Counted from the first letter of the stretch, positions 35,901 through 47,689 are shown. The stretch: 64,000 bases of DNA from Colocasia esculenta (GCA_014218235.1 CM024753.1:1426001-1490000), one strand, 5' to 3'. Made by a program: numbers and translations. Notes: generated by a model not told the origin, from the sequence alone.

Positions 35901-37945
35901 AGCTATCGGAAAGTTCTTTTCGGAGTTCCGCATCCTATAAAAAATGCGGAAACGGGTCGACTAAGCGGAAATCGGAGGTCCATTGGCAGCCCTAACTACA
36001 GGTGACAAAATGGACAATATGGATAGAAAAACTCAAAGTGCTTCCAGAAGGATTTCAAAAGGATAGGCAAAGATGTTAAGATGGATGGGAGACCCTGTGA
36101 TGCCCTGAGCAGAGGCCACATGCAATGCAGTGGCCGATAGCTCTTCTTTTATGGTGAAAGGACAATACAAAGTGGACATGAGGGGTAATTCAATATTTCA
36201 GGACATGCTACTGACCAATTTCAGGGAGACAAATCCTAAAGACTCCACTCTTTGCCTATCCTCCAAGTTTAAAACAATGGTCACTTAACTCACAGACTAA
36301 TAGAGCTAGTTCGGTGCTTTTTTCCTTCAACAATCTGAACCATTTGAGTTCCTTTTGCTCGCCTTGCTCCGATCAGAAGTCAGCAATCCTATTCTCAGAT
36401 CCTCTTCGTTTGCTATTCAACCAATTCTTTTTGCTAGACAGAGTCAACTTCATTTTCTTGGAGGGCACCTTCTTGAGGTAACATATCCTCTCCTCAGAGA
36501 TCCTACATAATAATGTTCTTTCCGTTTGTGTCATGGGTGTGGTCAAAGCATTGATCAATCACCACTGACTATGCAGATGTTTGAAGCCGTTGCATGGACT
36601 CATTTAGAAAAGTTCATATAAATGTATTGAACTTCCATAATGCTTCCTTAAGAAACTAGTATGTAATCTGTCATACTGATTATAGTCGCAGCTAAATTCA
36701 AAGGAGGCAGTAAGCGAATCCAATTGAGGCAGTAAGCAATATCAGTCAATTTGTTAAAAAGTAATTACTTACTGCTCAAAAAGAAAAATAATCAAAAGAA
36801 AATGAACAACTTACCTTGAACCTAGAAGGCAGACTTCGTATGAGCTTTACTCGTATGCTAAGGCCAATTAATGTTGCCATACTACAATGCTCAACTGTAG
36901 GAGTAAAAGTAACCCTGCATTCATGGGGGAAAATCACCAAGCCTTTTGAAGTGCCACGCATATGAAGGGAAACATGAGAAATGTCAAAGTTCGAGGCAAA
37001 GAGGGGACCAGACCGTGAGAACATACCTTACATAACTTTGCTTGTCATCCACTTCAATTGCGTCCTCTGAAACTACTTTCAATTCCTCTAAAGTGTATGG
37101 ATGTTCCGGGTCTTTAATATCCCTAATATGGTTTACGTTTGTTAAGGAAACAACACATCCACAACAGAAGAACAATGAGTTTTTTCCACAACACTTTTGG
37201 AGCGCATGCTCAACGCATGAATGCTTTTTAAAACACAGCCGATGTTTGATATTATACTATGGTCCGAGAGCACACCATGCCAGCAGACATGGGATGCTAA
37301 CCCCATGCCAGAGCCAATAAACACTTGGCTCCATCATCTACACCCAATCCCCTTTTTTCACATTAAAGGGTCGTTTGTTGTGTAATAGAAACAACGAAAC
37401 ATATATATTCATATGAGTCGATCGACTTTGAAATCCAGCAATCTAAGGCACACCAAACGCCAAGGAAAATGCCGTAAAATAGATTAGCTCGCACAAGCAT
37501 AACCCTTCAAAGGATAAACAAGAACTTCTGACCGCAATAACCCATCAGCAACACATAAAACAGCAAGTAGAACAACAAATATTTCTTTCAATCTTCAGCA
37601 CCCAGGATTCTTCTACACTAAAAGATAAATAAAGCTTAAGGATCATAATGCCCCATAGAATCCAACAGGACAGCACACAGAGGCTGACCGAGGGAGGAAA
37701 ATTGAACGAACAAGTGAACAACAGAGGAAGAAAAAGACTTTTTACACGAATTCGCCAGCCAAAAAGCGGCCCAAGCCCCAAGGCCGACAATTCCGGGTTA
37801 GGACAGCGAAAAGGATATCGAACACCTCCAGCTGGTCTATGGGGTCGGCGGCGTACTCGTCGTCGTCCGCCGGCTGCCTGGCGCGGGCACGGCGCTCCTG
37901 CCGCTCGTAGACGACGGGGTTAGCGTTGATCAACTGTGACACCAT
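32984..37945 (-). CDS. AE7: AE7 / MIP18-family cytosolic iron-sulfur assembly protein, five exons
   Basis: Homologue of Arabidopsis AE7 and human CIAO2B/FAM96B (DUF59). These help the CIA targeting complex hand Fe-S clusters to nuclear and cytosolic enzymes. Exons on the minus strand: 37945-37819, 37132-37027, 36914-36815, 33248-33203, 33084-32984. Total 480 nt, 159 aa, the family's usual size. Conserved stretches in order: MVSQLINANPVVYE, EYAADPIDQLEVFD, HIRDIKDPEHPYTLEELKVV, FTPTVEHCSMATLIGL (the conserved Cys), SLPSRFK, VDIRVAPGTHATE, NKQLNDKERVAAALENPNL. An in-frame ATG 27 bp upstream exists, but family members begin MVS. Intron 1 is U12-type (see separate entry). Intron 3 is 3.6 kb and full of transposons. 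The coding frame is intact, so the gene is likely functional. Confidence 0.92.
33690..34511. mobile_element. Tandemly duplicated segment and associated DNA-transposon-like sequence in AE7 intron 3
   Basis: A block of about 165 bp (33690-33852) recurs at 33854-34020 with a few differences. Each copy ends in ACCTAAAGCAAG followed by GGTTT-CGATTCGG-rich sequence. The same 12-mer is found a third time at 34512-34523, right after the sequence ending CAGCAAACCATG. This suggests a transposon with GGTTTnC.GAATCGG-like ends inserted after the 12-mer, followed by tandem duplication of its left end plus flank. The interior has an AT-rich stretch (34040-34130). Class uncertain. Confidence 0.55.
34190..34297. 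repeat. Long hairpin in AE7 intron 3
   Basis: Arms 34190-34236 and 34251-34297 are inverted copies with few mismatches around a loop of about 14 nt. Each arm contains ACATTCCATAT and AAACAACAAATTATTT on one strand or the other. It is embedded in the transposon-like sequence above. Confidence 0.75.
34719..35994. mobile_element. hAT-type element (family H) in AE7 intron 3, 1276 bp
   Basis: Ends TAGGGCTGCCAACGGGTCGG and CATTGGCAGCCCTA, with a perfect 8-bp duplication ACTACAGG (34711-34718 and 35995-36002). Both ends carry GGAAACGGAAACGG/CCGCTTCCGC subterminal repeats. There is no transposase. The middle is occupied by a Mutator-like foldback (34978-35608), so the original element was about half this size. 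A right-end fragment of the same type lies at 49309-49466. Confidence 0.92.
34978..35608. mobile_element. Mutator-like foldback nested in the hAT element
   Basis: Arms 34990-35105 and about 35455-35575 are inverted copies (CGACCCTCGATTCAC in one orientation and GTGAATCGAGGGTCG in the other). The right terminus CCCTCTGACAAGGACCCCC plus AATTAATTTCCCC matches the termini of the 2.5-kb foldback at 29112-31617. The matching left terminus is absent, so the element is truncated on that side or was rearranged on insertion. Confidence 0.65.
37133..37818 (-). other. U12-type (minor spliceosome) intron of the AE7 homologue
   Basis: The intron starts ATATCCTTTT, a perfect match to the U12 donor consensus of the AT class. 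It contains TTCCTTAAC (37149-37141 on the gene strand), a perfect U12 branch-site match, 10-12 nt before the acceptor. No GT donor or AG acceptor gives a frame keeping the conserved VFDHIRDIKD. Cutting before ATATCC requires an AA 3' end (AT-AA). Shifting both cuts by 2 nt gives an AT-AC intron (37131-37816) and the same protein. Which one is used cannot be told by eye. Confidence 0.85.
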
Positions 37946-37976
37946 GGTCGCCCCCTCTCTGGGCTGGATCACGAGC

Positions 37977-37984
37977 TAGGGTTT
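37977..37984 (-). promoter_or_regulatory. Telo-box AAACCCTA upstream of the AE7 homologue
   Basis: On the gene strand AAACCCTA lies about 32 bp before the start codon, probably in the leader or at the transcription start. No TATA box is evident, in keeping with a housekeeping promoter. Confidence 0.4.
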
Positions 37985-38420
37985 TCCAGAGATGCTGGAG
38001 AAACAACGGGAAGAAAACGGGGCCGGGTCTGCCGCGGAAAGACGCCCGAGTCGGTCTGGGGGAACTGGGTTTTTTTACAGATATATATTTCAAATATACT
38101 TTTAAATAAGGATGAGAGATATTAAATTAAAAGAAGATATTAGATATATAGGTATATGTATATGTATACAGTAATAGCAACCTCTATATCTCTAAAATCT
38201 TATTGAAATCACATATATCTTATTTTCATTAAAATTTGATAGTTTTATTTTTCTAGTAAAATTCTAAAATGAAAGATAAATTAATCATGTCACCTCATTA
38301 ACTTAATTATAATTGGACGGTCTAATGGAGTGAAATGATGGACACATTGGGGTTTTTTACAATACGGTAAAGTAATCCGTCACAACACTCAATCTTTAGC
38401 ATATATATATATATATATAT

Positions 38421-38586
38421 GAGAGAAAATTATCAATCAATCTCTACTTTTTGGTACTTATTTATAGGTCTCTGACTTACACAGTTTTTTAAAGGGAGAA
38501 AAGTGTGTAACTACACAATTTTCTAAAGGAGTCAGGGACGTAAAAATAAGTCCCCAAAAAATAGGGATTGATTGATAATACTCCCT
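38421..38586. mobile_element. Mutator-type MITE (family M1, copy 2)
   Basis: Ends AATTATCAATCAATCTC and GGGATTGATTGATAAT are inverted partners. Internal blocks match copy 1 (ACTTATTTATAGGTC, AAATAAGTCCCCAAA). It inserted at the end of an (AT)n run, so the target duplication is not clear. Confidence 0.7.
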
Positions 38587-39008
38587 AAATATTATGATAT
38601 AGTGGGACTTTTTGATACGGTCTGGTCATAGCATGGCGCAGATTTTTGAATTTAAATTTAAAGACTATTCTGATAATTCGTGCTCGAGTGTTCGGTGTCA
38701 TGATGCTCGATACTTGGTGCTCAAGTTATCAGGATATTTTCAATTTGAAGCTCATCCAATTGATACTCCTTCCTTCTCTCTACCCTTAGGTTGGGCGTTC
38801 GTTGATGGATGTCATTGTTTCCAGTGGATCGAATCGAAGGTTGGTTGGGATGCGCTTAACAGGTGGAGCTATGGGGCAAATGGAAGAATATACAGGTAAA
38901 AAAGTAAACACGACGAAATACTTGTAAAATAGAGCAAGCGTGTAGAGGGCCTTAGGTGTTATCTTAAGATAAATCATCATGATCAAGTCATTAATAGGTG
39001 GGGGAAGG

Positions 39009-39152
39009 CATAGGCGGACCCAGAAAAATTTTTAATGGGGTCATTTCTTTTTAAAAAAATTTCAACCAAGTTAATGTAATGGAAAAAAAAATGAGTTTTA
39101 AAATCCAATAGAGTCACATGACCCCACTGATTCTTCATTGGATCCGTCCATG
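39009..39152. mobile_element. Short hAT-like MITE, 144 bp
   Basis: Ends CATAGGCGGACCCAG and GGATCCGTCCATG are inverted partners with mismatches. An 8-bp flank repeat GGGGAAGG / AGGGAAGG has one mismatch. Inner blocks ATGGGGTCA and TGACCCCA also pair. Non-coding. Confidence 0.6.
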
Positions 39153-40185
39153 AGGGAAGGAGGATAGTAGGGAAACGAGTAGATTATTGGATGCTTGTGT
39201 CTGCGGGTCTAAATGTTTCGTGCGTACGTTGTTCTATTTCAATGGATCCTCTTACAAACATCAGTTAGGGTTCATGTTACTCCTCATAATTTCCTCCATT
39301 CTTCATGTGATGTGATTTTAAAAGTAATTTAAAACTCTCACATAAGCAAATTGGTTATGGTTATGAGTCAATGTCTTCTAACCAAACATGTCAGGCACAA
39401 GATGTGTCTTACCACTGTCATCATGTTTTAAAGTCACTAAGACATGCCCTGTCATTGTTGTCATATTCTAAAGGATATGTTTGGTATTAAATTAGATCGA
39501 ATATAGAATGAAGATATCTTCAATATCTCTAATCTAACTTAATATCAAATATATCTTAAGATGTTAGACGCGTGTCTCATCACTATTATTACGATCTCAC
39601 AGCTATGTAAAGCCAGACTAATGAATATCTCTTGAGACAAAGATAAGAAATTAGAATCTAATGGGTTTCGGCAACTTTCTCCCTCTTCAGTTTGTCTTGT
39701 GTGAAGAATTAAGTTTTTGTGGATTGTCGCCACTCTTTTCTTTCCTTAATAAATCTAAGACAAGGAATTAGACTTTACAAAAAAAAAATTGGTTAAACAA
39801 AAATTACATGCCGAGATTTTTTTTCCGGTTTTAAAGATGGAGTAGACTCAAATATGACCCGTAAATCGCCAGGTCTTATCGGATTCTAAATGGGCCCAAA
39901 TCCCACTATCAGTTATCAGGCTCGAAACCCATTTTAACTTGGGCATTTTTACAAGAACACAACTATTGTGTTCTTTGTCGCTGCAATACAAAGCAAGTTT
40001 AGGGAGGATGTGCAAAGTTGTGATCTCAACAGCTACGGGCTACCATTTTATGTAAGTTAAGTGAACATGCCATTCTAAGGTTTCCAACATCTTAAAGTAC
40101 TTTATTAGTGTCGTCAAGTCACCGTCTACCTAGACTTCTTATAAACAGCATGGTACTATTCACAGACATTCAAGTTGACGTAGAT

Positions 40186-40400
40186 TTTTTTTTTAGTTGT
40201 AGTCCAATAACTTTCGCCATTTTGTGAAATCATACTGCCCCGAGTTCGAAATTTGGGGCCCCACCCTCCTATCCCATGCCCTTTTTTATACCAATCAAGA
40301 AAATCCCTAAAACACATAAGGCGCTGTTTTTGTAGGAATCGAGCCCCTATCACTAGGTGTGCAACGGCGTGCCCCACCATTTGGGCACGTCTTCGCGCAC
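40186..40400 (-). mobile_element. tRNA-derived SINE, 215 bp
   Basis: Flanked by a 17-bp target duplication with one mismatch (TTCAAGTTGACGTAGAT at 40169-40185; TTCAAGTTGATGTAGAT at 40401-40417). On the minus strand it starts with a tRNA-like head (TGCCCAAATGG as a loose A box; GGCTCGATTCC as B box). It ends in an A-run (T-run on the plus strand at 40186-40194), the layout of a SINE inserted by target-primed reverse transcription. Confidence 0.75.
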
Positions 40401-41220
40401 TTCAAGTTGATGTAGATATTAACCATGTAGATATTAGCCACTTTTTTCCAACCTTATAATCGCTCATATTTAGGGTTCAGTATTTTCAATGTTAGTATGT
40501 TTTAGCTCTATTTGTACATTTAGAGTATTTTTTATAACCAGACAAGTCATTGTAAATCCTAGTAAGGTAAAACGACATTTGACAACAAGATTAGAAAATG
40601 TAATTTTGAATTTTAATCATTAAAATCTTTTTTTCTCATTTTTGTTGTCAAACATAAAAAATAAAAAATATATTTTCAAAAATTAGATTTTTCAAAAAGA
40701 GAAGAGAGAGATAAAAAGAAGGTTGGCATTTATGAGGTCTTAAAGTTGGGATGCAAAAGTTGAGGGGAGAGTTTTTGAAAGAATTTTAGATTTTGAAAAG
40801 ATAAAATCTGCAAAATGCATTGCCAAAGGCTAACTTAGCAGCATAGATATAAGTACTTTTTTCCACTTTGAAAATCCTATTAAGTTACCTACAAGTTATC
40901 ATGAGTTACTCCTAGTAAATTCGGATAAATTAACTACTAAAGTTAATAAAGATTATCATGGGTTGTCTTATCAGTGCATCAAAGTAAAAAAAAAAAAATT
41001 GTTAACCTCTGTCAACCTATTTGTGTGTGTTTACCTTATTTACGGAGGACTTATCCGGTTTTCAAACAAATCCAATTATGAAACATTCTTCTTAAGAGCT
41101 TTTCTCTGAACACTTGAAGGTTCCTTTTTCTAATTTTACAAGTGTCAATAAATATCTAGATTGGAGAGACTAATCCTAAACATAATTGATTACCCATAGT
41201 TGAAAACTCATATATGTAGA

Positions 41221-41234
41221 CACACACACACACA

Positions 41235-41319
<85 letters not shown>
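41221..41319. repeat. (CA)n followed by (TA)n microsatellite
   Basis: About 45 bp of CA repeats with one imperfection, then about 50 bp of TA repeats. It lies about 310 bp downstream of the 4CL stop codon. Likely polymorphic. Confidence 0.95.
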
Positions 41320-41321
<2 letters not shown>

Positions 41322-41632
41322 TCAACAATGACATATCTATTGTCATGCAATTTGGCACATACATGGGGAAATGGGCATATATTAAAACACATGAATAATC
41401 ATTAAATTATGTAACAAGGAGGAATTTAAGGAGGCCATAGGAAACATAAAGGACACTAGTTTTGTGGAGAAAACAGAATATATGGGATCCCCCTTGCATC
41501 ACTTGGGAATAAGAAGCAAGGGGTAATACACATAGTAGGTTAATTTTTCTTCTTCTTTTTTCCCCTTTTATGACAACTCATGAACAGAAGAAGAACAACA
41601 AGATGCAGCCCCACCCACCAGTCCACACAGAT

Positions 41633-44600
41633 CTAGGAATGTGTAGCTAGCTTGGCTCTCAAGTCCTTCCTGAGGATCTTCCCTGAGGGAGACTTGGGGA
41701 TGGCAGGGATGAAGTAGACCTTGTGCAATCTCTTGTAGAACACCACCTGATCAAAGGTATATGTCACCAAGAAAAGGGTTAGCATAAGCCACCACCATTT
41801 GGATTGATGCAGATAGGGGGTTAGGAGATAAAGAATATATTAGAAGTATACCTTAAAGGAGAATAAATAGTATCATCCAACTAATAGTTGGATAGCAATA
41901 CTTTTCAAAGAGTGATACCATTCTTACTTAATATACTCCCTTAGGGCACTTTAATACCCAGATAGGAAGTTTATCCAGAGTTTATTTCCCAAGATAAGTC
42001 ACATGATGCTTTGGTAAGTCGGATAGAAAATTTCTGATAAAATTTGTTTATCTATGATAAAGGATTGATAACCCATTCTACCATTCCTCTTATTTTATTC
42101 TTTTCCAGATAAGAAGTTTGTAATTAAAACAAGAAAAACCACAAAAATGGCTTATCTTTTTCATCCAACATTATATTAACCCATTTTATTCTTTTTGGTT
42201 ATAAAAAAAACCACAATATAATTCTTGCATCATCACCCTCCATTGAACACTCCACAAAAATGATGGGAAAAGGTTTTGAGTGATTGAGTGACAGAGAGTA
42301 TCTTTAAGGTAGTTGAGTAACAAAATGCACAAGATACATAGGTGAGAAAAATGTGGAAAGTTATAGCAAATTGGCCCATCAACTATAGTGAGAGACCTAG
42401 ATCTCTAAGTTTTTCATGTCTCTCTTGCCCATGTTTGTTAACTGTTCCATTCCCAATAATAAAAGGGAAGCATGCATCTTCCACATTACAGAACCAAGGT
42501 GTGACAGTACTATGTTGTCAATTTCTTTACTGCCCATCAACCCATCAGAACAACTAATAAAAGGGGCAATGGCAGTATGTGCATATCCAATACACCACAA
42601 TATCTTGTAAAACTAAACACACAATATTGAATTCTAAAAAAGTACCCTATTATTTAATTTGTTATCTTTCTCATCAACCTATGTCCTACCCTGTGATCTC
42701 TTTTTTTTTTCCAACTTTAATCACACTACAAATCATTAGATTAAAATCTCAAAGGTACTCTCAAAACTGAAACTAACACCTGAGATGATCCAGCTAGGGA
42801 ACAGTCATGGGAACCTTTTTATATCAAGGTGATCACCCAAACTTAGGAAATTAATTAAGTGAGAGAGAAAACTCTCCATGAGTTTTCCTGATAAGAACAA
42901 AAGGGAGTGGTTTCTACAGTTGTCACATGTTGGCTCATGAATCTTACCTAGTCAGGGGTCATCAACTATAGTTATCCATTTCAATCATTTAATTCGAATC
43001 CATATTAAAATCTAAACATTAAGTGTGGTGATAGCCTTCACCAAAAAGAGAGAGGGGATTTTAAAAAATTATATATTTACCATTCCTACATTTCTATCTA
43101 TGTACATATCATTGAAAATATCAAAAGTGTGCAAAGACAAAATTGTGGTTTTTATTATTTTTTCAGAAAATACCATTTAAAACGTGTGCGAAAATAGACA
43201 CTTTTGATATGTTTAATGGCACATGTGTAAATAAAAATCTAGCAATGATAAGATGCAATTTTTTATGTAACTATAGCTTATGTGCCAAATTCCCAAATTC
43301 GAAACGTGGCAACAGACCCTCATGCACAAGTAGGAAGGCCCGGCAGCCACGTGGCGCTGGGCTTGGCTGGCTCTCTCATGTCTCACCAACGAGCTGTTAG
43401 ATCTCTAGTGCGATAAACGTATAATATTAAAAAAATTATATCTCATTACGTCTAATATCTAAACAATTTAACAATAAAGATTAAAGATTGTTATACATTT
43501 TAATGTTTTTTATTATAAGTATATCGTTGCTATTTTGGACCCATAAATATTGTATGATTTTTTAAAATAATAGTTAGAAAAAAAAGTTTAGTCTTTATCT
43601 AATATACTGGGATGGTAATACCACGTCAAATATTAACGTAGCACATTATATGATAATATACAGAAAAAAAACAGATCAATGAAAAATTGACAAAATTAAA
43701 AATTGAAATAAATTGAAATATTAGAAATATGTTTTCCTCATGTGGCGCTATCATATATATCTTAATGTTAAATGGGAATGTGAGTTACTTCTTGTACTCA
43801 CAAGTTTGATAGATGAAACGGTGTAGAACTGGAAATTAAGAGAGAGATGGAGGAAGCCACCAGAAACCCAACCTGTTTGGCGACGAACTCCTTGACGGCG
43901 TCCTCCGTCAAGTCGACGCCGGTGGATCGGACGACGAAGGCGACGGGGACCTCGCCGGCGGCCTCATCCGTGTCCCTGCATGCGCACCCACACACAGCAA
44001 ACCACCAAGACCCAACTCAGTAAAGACCTATGTTTGATCATGGAGATGGATCAAAAGTTTGTAGCAGCTTACGGCACGACGGCGGCGTCGGCGATGGAGG
44101 GGTTGGTGATGAGCAGCGCCTCCAGCTCCGCCGGCGGAACCTGCAGACGGGTCGGCACGTTAGTGCCCACCGTACACTGCCACATGACCGCCGTGGAATA
44201 GTACGGGTGGAGTAGATAATTAAAGAACCTGGAAGCCTTTGAACTTGATGAGCTCCTTGACGCGGTCGACGATGAAGACCTCGTCGTCGTCGTCGACGAA
44301 GCCGATGTCGCCGGTGTGGAGCCAGCCGTCGACGTCGATGGTGGCGGCGGTGGCGTCGGGGTCGTGGAGGTAGCCCTTCATGATCTGGGCGCCGCGCATG
44401 CAGATCTCGCCGCGCTGGTTGCGGCCGAGGGAGAAGCCGGCGTCGGGGTCGATGACCTTGAGCTCCGCGTTGCGGACGACGTTACCGCAGGAGCCGGACT
44501 TGGCCGGCAGCGGCTCCTTGGCGAACGCCGGGCACATCGTCAGCACCGGCCCAGCCTCCGTCATCCCATATCCCTAACAGGGAAAATATTATTATTTATT

Positions 44601-46364
44601 TTTAGATTTTTTTAAAAAATCACCTTCATTTTTTTTCCATTTTTCATGTAAATTAGTTGTCAGCACGCCCTAAAAAAGATCTATAGAATATTCTTCTTTC
44701 TTCCATATCATTCCATATCATTTCTACTTATTGTAATGAGTTACAATTTTATCAAGGACTAAAAAATAAATTAAATATTTGATAGAAACTTCTAATTAAT
44801 TTACTTAAATATTTATTATAATTAATTTAGCTAAATATGTATTATAATTAATTCGCATAAAAATCTTTAAGAGATTTGTTGACCTCCTTTTAATAGAAAG
44901 AAACATGACATGAGAAATATATCTATAGAAATGCAAAGCTAAAACAAAGTTTCTTGTAGTCTTCACTTTAAAAGAATACTCACGCAAAAATAGGATGCCA
45001 GCGTTTGAAGTTACTACTAATCAGAAATACCTTAACAAAATAGGAAAAACTAGTAGAGATTTCCCTTATACTATATAGAAAGGATAGAGAGGAGTGGAAC
45101 ATTTTAGACTAATAAGACAATATCTTAAATCTGATCTCTAATAACTAGTGATCACTCAAATAATAAAAATAATTTTGGATATATATATAATAATAATAAT
45201 AATATAACCATTATATTATGATAATACCAATAATAATGATGTCATGAGGGAGGGGGGTAGCCGGGTAGGTAGTGAGTGTGGCTGTGGGTTGTGAGCTACC
45301 TGGCCGAACGTGGCCTGCGGCAACCTGTTCTGGAGGGCCGCCTCCAGCTCCCTCCCCAGCGGCGCCGCCCCGGACAGCACGATCCTGATGGAGCTTAGGT
45401 CGAAGGTCTCCACCATGGGGTTCTTCGCCAGGGCCAGCACGATCGGCGGCACCACCGCCGCCACGGACACCCGGTGCCGCTGGATCAGCCCCAGCAGCGA
45501 CGCGATCTCGAACTTTGGGACCACCAGCACCGCCGCCCCCGCCCGCAGCGAGCACAGCAGCACCGAGTTGAGCGAGAAGATGTGGAATAGCGGCAGCACG
45601 CACAGCACCACGTCCTCCCCGCTCAGGTACAGGTTGGGGTTGTCACCGTCCACCTGCTGGGCCACGTTGGTCACCAGGCTTCGGTGGGTCAGCATCACTC
45701 CCTTGGGCAGCCCCGTCGTCCCCGACGAGAACGGCAGCGCCACTGTGTCGTCGGGGTGGACGGCGACCTCCGGCACCGAGCCCTCGTCGGCTCCGGACAC
45801 GGCGGAGAAGGGGACGCAGCCCTCCGGGGCCGGCGCCTCGCCCACCGTCACCACCGTCATCCCCTCGCCAACCTTCGGGAACAGCTCCTCGGCCCTCAGC
45901 TTCTCTGCGAACTGTGCCTGCGTGATGACCAGCTTCGCCCCGGCGGCCTTGAACTGCTTGGCGATCTCGGCGGGGGTGCAGAAGGGGTTGGCGGTGGTGG
46001 CCATGGCGCCGAGCATAGACGCCGCCATGAAGGCGAAGGCGAACTCGGGGCAGTTCTGGACGAGAAGCATGATGGCGTCCCCCTGCTTCACGCCGAGCGC
46101 GGCGAGCCCCGCCGCCGTCCTGCGGCAGAGGAGGTGGGTCTCGGCATAGGTGTACACCCTGCCGTTGGCGCCGGAGATGAGGCAGCGGCGGTCGCCGAAC
46201 TCGGCGGCGCGCTCGAAGCAGTAAGCGTGGAGGGAGAGGTTGTCAGCAATAGGGATGTCCGGCAGCTTCGACCGGAACACCGTCGTCTCCGGCGCCGGCG
46301 AGGCCTTAGGGAGGGCCTCGGGGGCGATCTGCGCCTGGTTCTCGCGGGCTGCCACGGACAGCAT
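41633..46364 (-). CDS. 4CL: 4-coumarate:CoA ligase, five exons
   Basis: ANL-superfamily enzyme activating hydroxycinnamic acids to CoA thioesters with ATP, the branch step from phenylpropanoids to lignin and flavonoids; cytosolic. Exons on the minus strand: 46364-45300, 44573-44229, 44140-44073, 43975-43873, 41746-41633. Total 565 codons (564 aa), normal for 4CL. Box I SSGTTGLPKGV is at 213-223, and box II GEICMRG at 410-416 (GEICIRG is commoner). GYGMTEAG, WLHTGDIG, and IVDRVKELIKFKGFQV are present, and the C-terminal PKSPSGKILRK holds the catalytic Lys. The N-terminal DIPIADNLSLHAYCFE is 4CL-like, favouring a true 4CL over acyl-CoA synthetase relatives, though substrate range is not provable. 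Exon 1 is strikingly GC-rich, unlike the AT-rich introns. Intron 4 is 2.1 kb. Confidence 0.93.
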
Positions 46365-46725
46365 TTTCTTCGTCTTCTTCCCCGGCCGACTACCTCCGAC
46401 AATTATACCAAGTACCGATCAGATCGCGGCCGGAGCTTAACAGAGCACAAAGCTGAGGAATCTGCTGCCGGGTGGAGGTTGAAAGGTGTCGACTTTGTCT
46501 GGATCTGCAGGGTGTGATAAGGAAAGACCGAACGAGAATGGATAGATACTCGGCAAGAATAAGCTGGGAGAAGGAAGACCACCTGCCGTGAGCAAGCTTG
46601 GGATGGTGGAGACAAGAAGGGGGAAAGGTGAGCCAAATGGTGCGGGGCTGCCCAAGGTACCGCTTTTCCCACCCCACCTACAACTTAACCATGAGAAAGG
46701 GTAGATAAGAGATGCGACACACCCC

Positions 46726-46733
46726 TATATATA
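46726..46733 (-). promoter_or_regulatory. Probable TATA box of the 4CL gene
   Basis: CTATATATAG on the gene strand, about 360 bp before the start codon. It would place the transcript start near 46697 and give a leader of about 330 nt. A (GA)n tract lies immediately upstream. Confidence 0.35.
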
Positions 46734-46734
46734 G

Positions 46735-47689
46735 AGAGAGAGAGAGAGAAAGAGAGAGATGGAGGAACCTCCCCTTCCTGCACACAAACACCAGTGTGAG
46801 AGAGAGGAAGCTCCTCGCAGACGCAAAACACACCTCCCTCCTCTCTACAAACGAACAGAGAGAGAGAGAGAGAGAGAGAGAGAAGAAGAAGAAGACCGCC
46901 GGGCGCCGGGGAGAGAGGGAGCTGGGGCAGGACGAAGCAGAGTTCTAATAAATATGGGGAAGAGAGAGGGGGTAGGTGGGAGTTTTTGACGGAGAGAGGT
47001 AGCTGGCAAGGGGGGTTGGAGGAACCAGTTGCACACGTTTCATCTCACCTTCTTTGGGGCAAGGCCTCTCTCTCTCTCTCTTTCTTTGTGTGTGTGTGTG
47101 TGTGTGTGTGTGCACGTTTCATCTCACCTTCTTGGGGCAACTCCTCTCGATCGATCGAATGGGCTTGGGGTGGGATCTGCGTCGAGCCCTGCACGGAGGC
47201 ACCCCCCGCCACAAGGTCGAGGGCGGCAAAGCCGACGCCCGTCCGTAGTTGGCAGTGCTTGAGGATAGCTATGTCATTATTTTTTAGTTTAAAGTAAATA
47301 TTAAACTTGGATAATTATCAAATCTTTAAAAAATATTTTTTAATTTGAAGTTAGTATTTATGATCATAAATTTATTATGACAGTTATTATCTTTTGAATC
47401 TTAGTCCAAAAGTTTTATGAGCACATATTAAAACTTAAAAGTTGGTAGTCGTTCAAATCTCAAGGATAATATTTTAAAGTAAAAAATATAAATATATTTA
47501 TAAATTAAAATTTTTATTTTATAAATTCACCACTAATTTACAATCGTCGTCTCCTATCGCCCACATCAATAATATAACGTACCATATTTCTTTTACACTT
47601 TAGATAAATATAATTATTATACTTGTCAAATGATATGACAATTCACATAGTGTTCTGTGGCTAGTGTCACATCATTAGTGTCTGTTACT
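46735..47689. other. 4CL upstream region with GA and GT microsatellites
   Basis: (GA)n at about 46735-46760 and 46857-46882, and (GT)n at about 47087-47111. CATCTCACCTTCTT-GGGCAA occurs twice about 75 bp apart (around 47040 and 47120), a short local duplication. No gene was recognised. Confidence 0.5.

Noticed and set aside
36373..36558. A 61-codon minus-strand frame inside AE7 intron 3
   Set aside because: No domain; it lies within an intron bounded by well-supported AE7 splice sites.
38612..38899. A 95-codon plus-strand open frame between AE7 and 4CL
   Set aside because: No recognisable family, no splice context and no promoter. Length is compatible with chance.
45310..46517. Two long plus-strand open frames opposite 4CL exon 1
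   Set aside because: Composition-driven shadows; the minus strand carries the complete conserved 4CL sequence.
46673..46681. CCCACCTAC, resembling a MYB-bound AC element of phenylpropanoid promoters
   Set aside because: It lies downstream of the only likely TATA box, inside the predicted leader, so it was not called as a promoter element.
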